Assembly: GCA_000493945.1 (NCBI GenBank)
Contig: AWNW01000003.1
Span: 12,582-61,182 of the forward strand
DNA: 48,601 nt
Source of the DNA: Candidatus Hydrogenedens terephthalaticus JGI OTU-1
GTDB lineage: Bacteria; Hydrogenedentota; Hydrogenedentia; Hydrogenedentales; Hydrogenedentaceae
Direction of reading: 5' to 3'
Shown here: in pieces, positions 18,283-27,700 of the stretch
How the letters are laid out: every line of letters begins with the position of its first letter
Position numbering within the stretch: the stretch's first letter is position 1
Translations under genes and position numbers: made by a program
The notes under the pieces: generated by a model
The model's database searches: none
What the model saw: the letters and a program-made list of their open reading frames with translations, nothing else
Told to the model about the DNA's origin: nothing

Positions 18283-20247
18283 ATGATGCGAGGGTTGTTT
18301 TTTCTGCGGTTGGGAGTAATGATTCTTGTTGGGTTTATTCCTATTTTTTTATATTCAGAAGATATTCCAAATTATATTGATGATGATTGGGAATCATTAA
18401 GTCCTAACTGGACAAACGGGATTATAACATCTGTTGTCATAGATGGTAGTGGAACTGTGTACTGTGGAGGGACTTTTACATCAATAAACGGTGTGAATGC
18501 TAATCGAGTTGCAAGGTGGAATGGAACGATTTGGCAAGCCATGGGAAGTGGTTTTAATGGTGCCGTAGAAAAAATGTGTATATCCCCAGGAGGCGATGTT
18601 TATGCTGTAGGTCAGTTTACTAAATCAGGGTTAGATACAAGAAATAGAGTGGCAAAATGGAATGGTTCAAGTTGGCAAGCCATGGGAAATGGTTTTAATG
18701 ATGTTGTATATACAGCAATTGTTACGAACAGCGGAACAGTTTTTGTAGGAGGAAAATTTTCACAGTCAGGTTCTACATCCATTAACCGTATAGCATATTG
18801 GGATGGTTCTCAATGGAGAGAGCCTTATTTAGGAGTTAGTGGAGGTTCTTCTCCTTATGTTTTGTCTTTAACATCAGATTCTAATGGAAATGTGTATGCA
18901 GGGGGGCAATTCCAATATGCAGGTGTAGTCTCTGCCGCCAATATAGCCCGATGGGATGGAACGAATTGGCATGCACTCGGAAGTGGTATTAATGGACCTG
19001 TATACTCTCTTGCGGTAGACGAAACAGGGAAATTATACGCAGGTGGAAGTTTTACCCAAGCGGGTGGTGTGAGTGTAAGTAATATAGCCGTTTGGAATGG
19101 CTCTTCCTGGAGTTCTTTAGGTGGTGGTGTAAATGGTATTGTATATTCAATTTTGCCTCAATCGTCACAATCTATTTTTATTGGAGGTAATTTCTCCAAT
19201 GCAGGTGGTAGTATGACTGCAAATGGATTAGCATGGTGGTATTCAGGCAATTGGCGAAGTATAACATCGGGAGTAAATGGTTCCAATAAAGAAATCAGGT
19301 CTTTAGTATTCGATTCACAAGGAAACCTGTATGTAGGAGGGGATTTTTATACAGCAGGAGGGAAGATAAGTTATAACATTGCAAGGTTGAGAAAGCCCCC
19401 GATATTTACACTAACTTATACTGCAGATATTGGGGGAAGTATATCAGGGAATACGGTACAAAATATTATGCGGGGTAATGATGGAACTGAAGTAAATGCA
19501 GTAGCCGATAGTGGGTATGTTTTTGACCGTTGGTCTGATGGACTATTAACTACCAACAGAAGAGATACCAATATAACTGAAAACAAAAATTTTACAGCCT
19601 ATTTCATTTTGTTAAATGAAGGTTATAGTGAGGGAGAAGGAATTTCTGAAGGAGTTTCTTCAGAAGGAGAAGGGATTCCCGAAGGAGAGCCGGAAGGAAA
19701 CATCGAAGGAGAGGGAATTCCCGAAGGGGAGCCAGAAGGAATCGTTGAAGGAGAGGGAATTCCTGAAGGGGAGCCAGAAGGAAGCGTTGAAGGAGAAGGG
19801 ATTACAGAAGGAGAACTGGAAGGAAGCCCAGAAGGAATATCAGAAGGGGAAGGGACTTTAGAAGGTGAAATGGAATTGACAGCATGGATAGAAGGGGACA
19901 CATATATTAATAAAACTGTTGGGGAATCTCATCTCTTTACTGTTCATGTGGAAGGGGCATACGGGAATATAGAATATGAATGGTATTATTGCAAAGATTA
20001 CCTTTGTTCCAATCCAACAATTATTCAGTATGCATTGGGTCAGGAACTTTATATTGAAGATTTATCCCTTGAAGATTCAGGTTGGTATTGGTGCCTTGTT
20101 TCGGATGATTTTAATGTAGTGGAAACGCCCAAGGTTTATTTACATGTTTCGCATGGTTTGAGTATGAACAAGATTTCCTTCCTATTCACATTCTCCATTT
20201 TATTGTTTGTTTTTGTTTTGCAGAAAGGCAAAGTGTATCATAAGTGA
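18283..20247 (+). CDS. Secreted seven-repeat propeller surface protein with EGEPEG linker, InlB-like and Ig-like domains and C-terminal TM
   Basis: The 654-residue product has a signal peptide (to ~25), then seven repeats of about 45-50 residues built on 'VYAGGxFTxAGG...NIARWNGxxWxALGSG', which should fold into a seven-bladed propeller (~40-370). A divergent InlB B-repeat-like domain follows (DIGGSISG, DSGYVFDRWSDG; ~380-445), then an EGEGIPEGEPEG linker (~447-530), an Ig-like domain (WYYCKDY ... DSGWYWCLVSDD; ~535-625), and a hydrophobic C-terminal segment with a short basic tail. This resembles a cell-surface protein held by a C-terminal anchor or sorting signal. The gene starts with two adjacent ATGs behind AAAGGA. 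The glycan-enzyme gene starts 48 bases downstream. The ligand is unknown. Confidence 0.85.
   Translation: MMRGLFFLRLGVMILVGFIPIFLYSEDIPNYIDDDWESLSPNWTNGIITSVVIDGSGTVYCGGTFTSINGVNANRVARWNGTIWQAMGSGFNGAVEKMCISPGGDVYAVGQFTKSGLDTRNRVAKWNGSSWQAMGNGFNDVVYTAIVTNSGTVFVGGKFSQSGSTSINRIAYWDGSQWREPYLGVSGGSSPYVLSLTSDSNGNVYAGGQFQYAGVVSAANIARWDGTNWHALGSGINGPVYSLAVDETGKLYAGGSFTQAGGVSVSNIAVWNGSSWSSLGGGVNGIVYSILPQSSQSIFIGGNFSNAGGSMTANGLAWWYSGNWRSITSGVNGSNKEIRSLVFDSQGNLYVGGDFYTAGGKISYNIARLRKPPIFTLTYTADIGGSISGNTVQNIMRGNDGTEVNAVADSGYVFDRWSDGLLTTNRRDTNITENKNFTAYFILLNEGYSEGEGISEGVSSEGEGIPEGEPEGNIEGEGIPEGEPEGIVEGEGIPEGEPEGSVEGEGITEGELEGSPEGISEGEGTLEGEMELTAWIEGDTYINKTVGESHLFTVHVEGAYGNIEYEWYYCKDYLCSNPTIIQYALGQELYIEDLSLEDSGWYWCLVSDDFNVVETPKVYLHVSHGLSMNKISFLFTFSILLFVFVLQKGKVYHK
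19663..19830 (+). repeat. Four tandem 42-bp repeats encoding EGEGIPEGEPEG units
   Basis: Four consecutive 42-base units (starting at 19663, 19705, 19747 and 19789) encode 14-residue blocks of the form EGEG-I-[PT]-EGE-[PL]-EG-x-x. The third base and the two variable residues differ, so the copies are old or selected at protein level. Less regular EGE blocks lie on both sides. Repeat-number change by slippage would alter linker length. Confidence 0.9.
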
Positions 20248-20295
20248 TACATCTAAAATTAAAAAGACAATAAACCTGTCTACGGAGATAACTGT

Positions 20296-22689
20296 ATGAA
20301 AAAATTGCTCTTTTTGCAAGTATTTTTTATGTCTGTTTTATTTATCCTGTGTGCTAATGGGAAAGCCGATACAAATAAGTCCATTTTAGATTTAAAGGAT
20401 TTTAAAATTTGCCTTATTGGAAAAGACAAAGATGAAATTTTAAATAATATAGTTCAAGTTCTATCGGAAGAAATTGAAAAACGAACACATATTACATTGA
20501 AAAATACTTCAGAATTTTTACCCGATGGGAACTGTATATTAATTACAAATATTGACTCTTTATCTTCTATTTATGAAAAACATTTAATCTCATTTACGAT
20601 AGAAAAATTGCAGCAACTTAAACCCGAAGGCTTTGCTATATTTAATGAAGATGTTCAAGGAAAAAATCGAATTTGGATTATAGGTAAAGATAATCGGGGA
20701 GTTTTATTTGGAGTTGGAAAATTATTACGGATAATGAAATATTCAAAAAATTCATTGAAAATAGAAATCCCCATCAACATTATTGAAGCACCTATATCTC
20801 CTATACGCGGACATCAATTGGGTTATCGGGCAAAAGCAAATTCTTATGATGCATGGAATATAGAAAAATATGATCAATATATAAGGGAATTAACTTTTTT
20901 TGGTGTCAACAGTATTGAAAATATCCCTTTTCAAGATGACCAACCAGCCCCTTTAATGCCTGTTTCCCGAAGGGAAATGAACCGAGCAATGAGTGAAATA
21001 TGTAAAAAATATGGATTGGATTATTGGGTATGGACACCAGCAGATTTTGATTTAAATGACAAAGAAAAACGAGAAAATATGCTAAAAAAACACGAAGAAT
21101 TGTATAAAGATTGCCCTGTTATAACGGGTGTGTTTTTCCCGGGAGGAGACCCCGGAGATAATCCGCCAGAATTAGTTCTGCCATTTTTAGAAGACCTATC
21201 GAAATTGTTAACGCCAATACATCCCAATGCAAAAATATGGCTATCCTTACAGGGATTTACTACGGCTCAGGCTGAGTTTGTCTTCGATTATATTAGAAAT
21301 AAAAGACCTCAATGGATGGGAGGGCTTTGTGAAGGACCATCCAGTCCGCCAATAGCCTATTTACGCCAGAAATTGCCCGTGGAATACAAACTACGCATGT
21401 ATCCGGATATAACTCATAACAAACTTTGTCAATACCCTGTTCCCTGGTGGGACATCGCGTTCTCATCGGTAATTGGTAGGGAAGGAATTAATCCGAGACC
21501 TGTTCAATATGCTTATATTCATAATTGGTTTCAACCTTACTGCGATGGCTTTATCACTTATTCGGATGGTATTCATGACGATGTAAATAAAATAATATGG
21601 AGTGCGATGGGATGGGACCCGAAACAAAAAGTTCGAGATATTTTGATTGAGTATTCAAATGTATTTTTTGATAGTGCAATTGCAGAAAAAGCAGCAGAAG
21701 GTATATTGGCATTGGAAAACAATTGGCGGGGTAGTATTATAGATAACGGAGCCATTGAAGGGACTTTAAAACAGTGGCAGGAATTAGAACAAGAAGGACA
21801 TCTTGAACAAAATAATTGGCGTTGGCAAATGTGCCTTGTCCGTGCTTATTACGATACATATATCCGTAGAAAGGTTATATACGAACAAGAACTGGAAGAA
21901 ATGGCAAATCAAATATTGCGAAAAGCGGAGGAAATCGGTGCAGAAAAAGCGATGGAAGAAGCAATGAACATTTTAAATAGAACAGTTACAAAACCTATTG
22001 CTAAGGACTTAAAAGAAAAAATTATACAGTTGTATGACGCACTATTTAATAGTATCGGATTACAATCCAGCGTAGAAAAATACAAAGCCAGTGGGGGAGA
22101 GCGCGGCGCCTCATTAGACTATATTGATATTCCATTAAACAATCGCTGGTGGTTAGAAGATCAATTTCAGCAAATACGACAATTAGATTCAGAAGGGGAA
22201 AAAATAAAAAGGTTAAACATAATTGCCCATTGGGAGAAACCCGGATATGGTTCTTTTTATGATGATGTGGGGAATACTGCAAAATCGCCTCATATAAAAC
22301 GGTGTGAAATTCGTTATACCAATCCTGCGGAAGAAGCCTGGCAGGAACCTACTTTATGGTGGTTTGATAATGGGAAAACACGAAAACGAATTGCTTGGTT
22401 GAGTTCTTTAGAATATGGAGAAGCACAATATCAAGGATTAGAACCTAACGCTCAATACATTCTTCGTATTACAGGTTTGGGAAAACCGCAAATTATGATT
22501 GATGGTCAAAAGATAAACAATCCCGATGAAAAAGGGATAGAATTAGGAGAATTCAAAGACTATGTCGTCCCGTCAGAGAGTATTCAGGATAGAGAAATTA
22601 TTGTAAAATGGACACTTCCCGTAGAAGATTTGAAAAAGAATTGGCGACAGCAGTCCCGAATTTGTGAACTATGGTTGTTAAAACAATAG
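20296..22689 (+). CDS. Secreted TIM-barrel glycosidase-like protein (GH20/GH67/GH115-like architecture)
   Basis: The 797-residue product begins with a signal peptide (to ~23). Residues ~30-155 match the small alpha/beta domain that precedes the barrel in GH20, GH67 and GH84 enzymes (EGFAIFNEDVQGKNRIWIIG, then GVLFGVGKLLR). A TIM barrel runs ~168-450. It holds conserved-looking motifs RGHQLGYR (171-178), DYWVWTPADFD (242-252), FFPGGDPGDNPPE (280-292), YPDITHNKLCQYPVP (369-383) and FITYSDGIHDDVNKIIWSA (419-437). The acidic clusters near 284-292 and 423-429 are candidate catalytic residues; I cannot assign the family exactly. A helical region and a C-terminal strand-rich domain follow. The ATG has GGAGATAACTGT upstream. 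The location is probably periplasmic or outer surface, acting on a uronic acid- or hexosamine-containing glycan; the substrate is inference. Confidence 0.75.
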   Translation: MKKLLFLQVFFMSVLFILCANGKADTNKSILDLKDFKICLIGKDKDEILNNIVQVLSEEIEKRTHITLKNTSEFLPDGNCILITNIDSLSSIYEKHLISFTIEKLQQLKPEGFAIFNEDVQGKNRIWIIGKDNRGVLFGVGKLLRIMKYSKNSLKIEIPINIIEAPISPIRGHQLGYRAKANSYDAWNIEKYDQYIRELTFFGVNSIENIPFQDDQPAPLMPVSRREMNRAMSEICKKYGLDYWVWTPADFDLNDKEKRENMLKKHEELYKDCPVITGVFFPGGDPGDNPPELVLPFLEDLSKLLTPIHPNAKIWLSLQGFTTAQAEFVFDYIRNKRPQWMGGLCEGPSSPPIAYLRQKLPVEYKLRMYPDITHNKLCQYPVPWWDIAFSSVIGREGINPRPVQYAYIHNWFQPYCDGFITYSDGIHDDVNKIIWSAMGWDPKQKVRDILIEYSNVFFDSAIAEKAAEGILALENNWRGSIIDNGAIEGTLKQWQELEQEGHLEQNNWRWQMCLVRAYYDTYIRRKVIYEQELEEMANQILRKAEEIGAEKAMEEAMNILNRTVTKPIAKDLKEKIIQLYDALFNSIGLQSSVEKYKASGGERGASLDYIDIPLNNRWWLEDQFQQIRQLDSEGEKIKRLNIIAHWEKPGYGSFYDDVGNTAKSPHIKRCEIRYTNPAEEAWQEPTLWWFDNGKTRKRIAWLSSLEYGEAQYQGLEPNAQYILRITGLGKPQIMIDGQKINNPDEKGIELGEFKDYVVPSESIQDREIIVKWTLPVEDLKKNWRQQSRICELWLLKQ

Positions 22690-22768
22690 AACGAAATGGA
22701 ATGTGAGCGGATATATAATATATGGTATTAATAAAATATTTGAATGCAAAAAGAAAGGGAAACTCTCT

Positions 22769-22906
22769 ATGTTAGATATGAAGGAATTATTCAAACAAAC
22801 TAATAACGATTCGGAAAATTACATTTATATAACACCTACAACCATTGCAATGTGGATTATAGGTTTGTTTTTAATAATATTTGCGGCTATAAATGGCTTT
22901 TTCTAA
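22769..22906 (+). CDS. Small single-TM membrane protein (45 residues)
   Basis: A short frame between two larger genes on the same strand. The ATG at 22769 is preceded by AGAAAGGGAAA. An in-frame GTG further upstream would add a less gene-like N-terminus. The product has an N-terminal charged part (MLDMKELFKQTNNDSENYI) and one hydrophobic helix (IAMWIIGLFLIIFAAI) ending four residues from the C-terminus. The function is unknown. It could be a chance frame, but position and leader spacing favour a real small protein. Confidence 0.5.
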   Translation: MLDMKELFKQTNNDSENYIYITPTTIAMWIIGLFLIIFAAINGFF

Positions 22907-22929
22907 ATCATGCTATTTGAAATTAAAAA

Positions 22930-24663
22930 GTGAAATCTTTCCTTTTGCTAAGTAGAATATTTTTTTATAGTTGTTCGGGGCTTTGTTTTCTTTTAATCCC
23001 CTTATTTCTGTTACCATCATTCGTTGATGAAATATTAGGTGCAGGGCGTAAACCTATTCCCCCTTTATCTTGGGGTGAGGCAGGTCCTCAATGGGAAGAA
23101 AATATACTTGCAAAATATGAGAAGAATGAGGTTAATTATAACTCTAATTATGTTAACGAATATATCAAGTCAATTGCAGGAAAACCCTTATTAGATTGGA
23201 AGAAGCACGGGAAAGGTCACTCCCCGTATGTATGTTTAGCAAAACTTGCCTGTGGTCAGGAAGTTAATGAAGTAAATGAATATCTGCAACAATTAGAACC
23301 ATGGTCTGGTAGTGGTTCTACCTGGTTTGGATATAAAGGGGATTATGATTTTACTGAGGTAGTGCTTACAAAAATTCTGTATCTTTTCGGACATAAACAG
23401 GAACTTATTTATCCCGAAACATTGGAACATTTACTCAAAGTCCTTTTGGTAGAAGAGGGTGGAAAGCCCCGGGAAATGGTGCCGAGGTCATTGGGATGGG
23501 TTCGTGATACAGAAAATCACCATTTAATGACAGAAAGTAGCCGATACCTGAAAAATCAGTGGTTATTCAAGTATGGAAGCACCACAATTGCACCCGGGAA
23601 ACATGAATACGACAATAAAATTAATGGATTAGAAAAGTGGCTTGTGAATTATCTCGATGAGATGCTTTTGAATGGCGAATATGAATTTAATTCCATTCCT
23701 TACTTATTATATGCGGTGCAGGCTTTATTAAATCTGGATGCATATCCCGATTCAGAAGAGATAAGAACAAGGGCGCATAAAATTCTGGACAGTATCAATT
23801 GGAAGTATGCTCTGGGCAGTTCGCAATTTCGGAGATGTGCTCCTTTCCGTCGCAGGTTTGAATACGCAAATACAACATTATTAGTGATTGACCCACACAC
23901 AGCCTTAATGCGATGGTGGTGTTTGCCCGAAAGCGATAATGCCCCGGGAAAAGAAGAGACGAGATATTCGCGGATTCTTTTTGCTGTTTTATCTCCATAT
24001 ACTGTTCCCCCGATTGTAAAAAAATGGGCAATAGAAAAGCCTTATGATTATTTTGTTCAGATAGGATATGGAGAGAATAGCACTCCCGAAATATACAGTG
24101 GAAGTAGTGAATACTTGATTAGTGCGGGTGGTGTATATCGAGGCTTGCGAGCCATGATTATTCCGAGGCCTACCACCTTATTATTAAATGATGGAGAGAT
24201 AGACATAAATAGATGCTTTCATATAAAAGGACGGGGAAAATGGTGGTGCTGGAACAATACAGGTGTTTATAAAAAATTCGCCGTAGGCAATGCTTCCGTA
24301 CATATTCCCCCTCAATACTCACCCATTATTCAGGAAGGACTGTGGGCTATCTTTGAACCAGAATGTGCAAAAAATTTCTATATTTGTATTTACAATGATA
24401 GAAATTTCGGATTAATATATTTGTCCGACAATAAAGACCTTTCTCCCAATCAGTTGTTAAGCGAGATTATTAGTAAAAATCCCTCGAAAGAAGAAATCTA
24501 CTCATCTTTTGTATTTTTAGATGGAAGAAAAATTGAATATGATGTAAACGCACCTGCTGGAACATGGGTAATTAAATCCGTAGATGGCAAAGAGGTAGAC
24601 AGACATTATGACAAGTGGGAAAGATGGAGTGGAAATATTCCCGTAAATTTATATCAGGAATAG
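22930..24663 (+). CDS. Secreted protein, probable helical-toroid enzyme, family not recognised
   Basis: The frame must begin at or after the GTG at 22930, because an in-frame stop lies two codons upstream; no good Shine-Dalgarno is seen. The 577-residue product starts with a long hydrophobic leader (FLLLSRIFFYSCSGLCFLLI). The middle has helix pairs with aromatic and histidine residues, such as RDTENHHLMTESSRYLKNQ (~195-213), in the style of alpha/alpha-toroid lyases and hydrolases. The last ~170 residues are strand-rich, as in the beta domain that follows the toroid in many polysaccharide lyases. I cannot place it in a named family. Its place between two glycosidase-like genes suggests work on the same glycan. 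Confidence 0.6.
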   Translation: MKSFLLLSRIFFYSCSGLCFLLIPLFLLPSFVDEILGAGRKPIPPLSWGEAGPQWEENILAKYEKNEVNYNSNYVNEYIKSIAGKPLLDWKKHGKGHSPYVCLAKLACGQEVNEVNEYLQQLEPWSGSGSTWFGYKGDYDFTEVVLTKILYLFGHKQELIYPETLEHLLKVLLVEEGGKPREMVPRSLGWVRDTENHHLMTESSRYLKNQWLFKYGSTTIAPGKHEYDNKINGLEKWLVNYLDEMLLNGEYEFNSIPYLLYAVQALLNLDAYPDSEEIRTRAHKILDSINWKYALGSSQFRRCAPFRRRFEYANTTLLVIDPHTALMRWWCLPESDNAPGKEETRYSRILFAVLSPYTVPPIVKKWAIEKPYDYFVQIGYGENSTPEIYSGSSEYLISAGGVYRGLRAMIIPRPTTLLLNDGEIDINRCFHIKGRGKWWCWNNTGVYKKFAVGNASVHIPPQYSPIIQEGLWAIFEPECAKNFYICIYNDRNFGLIYLSDNKDLSPNQLLSEIISKNPSKEEIYSSFVFLDGRKIEYDVNAPAGTWVIKSVDGKEVDRHYDKWERWSGNIPVNLYQE

Positions 24664-24780
24664 ACGAAAAATAAAAATTGAATGGTTATTTTATAATTTC
24701 TCATAGAAAAATTTATACTAAGTTTTACAGTATGAGGGTTCCTAATTCATTTTAATAAAGCAAAAAAGAAGGAATATAAA

Positions 24781-27700
24781 ATGAAAGGTTTGTCTAAGAT
24801 AATTTGTTATCAGAAACAGATGGTTATTTCCTTTTCTATAATTTTTATTCTTTCCCCTTCCTTATGTTATACAGAGGATGTTGTATATTTAAGTGATATT
24901 TTGGAACACATTACTTATATATCACAGGGTTGGGGAGAGACAGGCTGGGATGTTTCGGCGCATGCGTCCGGACAGACCCCAATGGGGTTGCAGATAGGAG
25001 ACAAAAAATATCAGAAAGGTATAGGACATCATGCCCCTGGAGAAATTGTGGTAGATTTAAATAAAAGATATAAATATTTTGAATGTGAGGTAGGGGTTCA
25101 AAAACAAAACAGTTCGAATACGGGTAGTGTGGTTTTTCAAATAATAGTAGACGGAGAGAAACGATGGGATAGTGGTATTAGGCGAGAGTTAGACTCTCCT
25201 TTGCCTGTTAGGATTGATTTAAATAACGCCCGTGAACTTCGTCTGATAGTTAATAATGCAAACGATGGCATTACCTGCGATTGTGCTAACTGGGCTGATG
25301 CAAAACTGATTTTAGTGGATGATAAGGAAAGAGAAAATATAACGGATAATCTGGATATTGCATTATTTGCGGATATAGTTACCTGCGACCCGAGGCGATA
25401 TGATGGGGCGCGTTGTTCCAGAGTAGAGGAATTTCCGCCTGAGGATATTTTCCTGGAGAAAAAAGTATATCCGCAGAATGATGGTGCATACGAAGTTCCA
25501 AATTATGATGGACAAAAATGCATTGGGTTGCGATGGCACGAAAGACGGAAATTAACAGACCTCGCAATAGAATTTGCTGATAATAATATACCGTCAAAAG
25601 TCAAAATTGAAGCCTGGACAGGAGAATCTCCGTGGCAGGGTAAATGGCAAAATGTAAACGGCAAGTTTGAAGTAAACGGGACACAATGTTTTTTGCATAT
25701 TCCCTGGCGGGATAATCTTTTTATCTGGAAAGGCACAGAAAAAGTCCGATGGGTTTTTGAAAGTGACAAGCCGTTATATATTAAGCAATTGAATGCATAT
25801 AGCAATTCATCCTGGGATAGGACTTCCATAAGATTAGAAAGCGAAAAAGGAGATGTAAATACTCAGGCAACCCTTCAGATTTATAATGGAAAATTTCTGG
25901 AATCATCGAATCCATTCAGTCAGACTTGGAAGATTTCAGAACCACTCGCCCTCCATCTTCTTTATAGTGTTCCGCGAAGTGATAAAGGAGATAGAACTTT
26001 ATTATGGATTTCTCTGCCGGACATAAAGTTTTGTATTGCGATAGAAGATATACTTACCCATCCCGGTGTGTATGTTCCTTCTGCAGGTATTTTTGCAGTA
26101 TTACAGTCTTCATCACTTACGGTTAGTGAATATAAAAAGATGAAAGAAAACGAGAAAAGTGTGCTTGACAATGTCCGCTCACTCCCAGAACAAACCTTTT
26201 CAAACGCAATGGAGAAAGTCCGCCGTCCTGTTCAAGACAATGGACCCACCATGCTATCCCTTGCATGCGATAATAATAAATTTATTGTGGAGAGAGAAGG
26301 TTCTATTCAGTTTAATGACTTTTTTATGAAGGTTCGCATGGGAAATACCGAAAAATTTAAACGCACTCTTTATAAAGATTGGTTGCCTATTCCTGTTATA
26401 GAAAAGGATGATAATGGCATTACATATTTTTCAAAGACATTTGTTGCTCCTTATAAAGAAAAAAATTCATTGTGTATCTCACAATTTGAAATAAAAAATA
26501 GTGATGCAAAAGAACTGCTTTCTGATTTTTCCCTTTCTTTTTATTCCAATAAAAAAGAGTGGGAAAAAGCAGAATTAGAAAATAAAAATCAGACTATATT
26601 CATAAAGAAGGATAAAAAAATATTAGGCATTTGTAAAGTGGAGAATGAAATAAGCGAGATAAAGGAAGAAAATATTATTATAAAGCGTCCCATATCTTCG
26701 GGTTCTTCCCTTAAATTGGTTGTAATCATTCCGTCGGATATAAATACCAAGATAGAAGAAGTAGAGCAAATAAAAGAAGAGGAACTTTTAGATAAAACAA
26801 TAGGATATTGGGAAAACTTATTTGCAAACTCTATGAAGATAGATATTCCGGAGCCCTTACTGAACAATGTTATTAAAGCGTCACAGGTGCATTGCTTAAT
26901 CGCAGCGCGTTCTGAAGGAGATTTGATTGCTCCATGGATAGCATCTATGTCTTATGGTCCTTTGGAAAGTGAAGCACATTCCATTGTATATGGGATGGAC
27001 CTTATGGGCTGGCATGAGTTTTCAAGGAAATCACTGGAGTATTTCATCAGCAAGTATAACGATGCAGGCTATCTGACCACAGGCTATACACTGATGGGAA
27101 CAGGCTGGCACTTGTGGACATTAGCCGAGCATTACAGACTTACGCGGGATAAAGAATGGCTAACGAAAAACGCAGAGGAACTATCACGAGTTTGTGATTG
27201 GATAATGGCACAGTGTGAGAAGACGAAAAAAGTAGAAGTAAATGGGGAAAAAGTGCCGGAATACGGGCTTATGCCCCCTGGTGTTGGTGCCGATTGGAAC
27301 CGTTTCGCATATCGGTTTGCTATACAGGCACATTTTTGTGCGGGACTTAATGGGATAGGTTCTATATTAAAAGATATAAATTACCCATTGGCGGATAAAT
27401 ATATAAAAGGGGCAAGGGAATTAAACGAGTCTATTTTAAGGGCATTTAATTGGAATAAAGAGCGAACGCCTGTTTTACCACTTTCAAATGGGAGATGGAT
27501 ATTACCTTATCCACCTAACTTGTATACTTATGGTACCTCCGGTGAAATGTTCCCAGGAGAAGATGCCGGCAGAAGTTGGGCATACGATGTCGAGTTAGGA
27601 CCGCACCATCTAATCCCTTTAGGTGTGCTCGACCCATATAGCCAAGATGCAGAGAATATTATCCAGCATATAGAAGATTACTGGTTTCTTCATTCCGATT

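Noticed and set aside
19663..19830. Possible CRISPR-like repeat array
   Set aside because: The 42-base units are directly adjacent without spacers, in frame and protein-coding.
19623..19901. Minus-strand open frame rich in SPSGIPSPS repeats
   Set aside because: It is the mirror of the EGEPEG tandem repeats in the plus-strand propeller gene, and has no ribosome site or sensible start.
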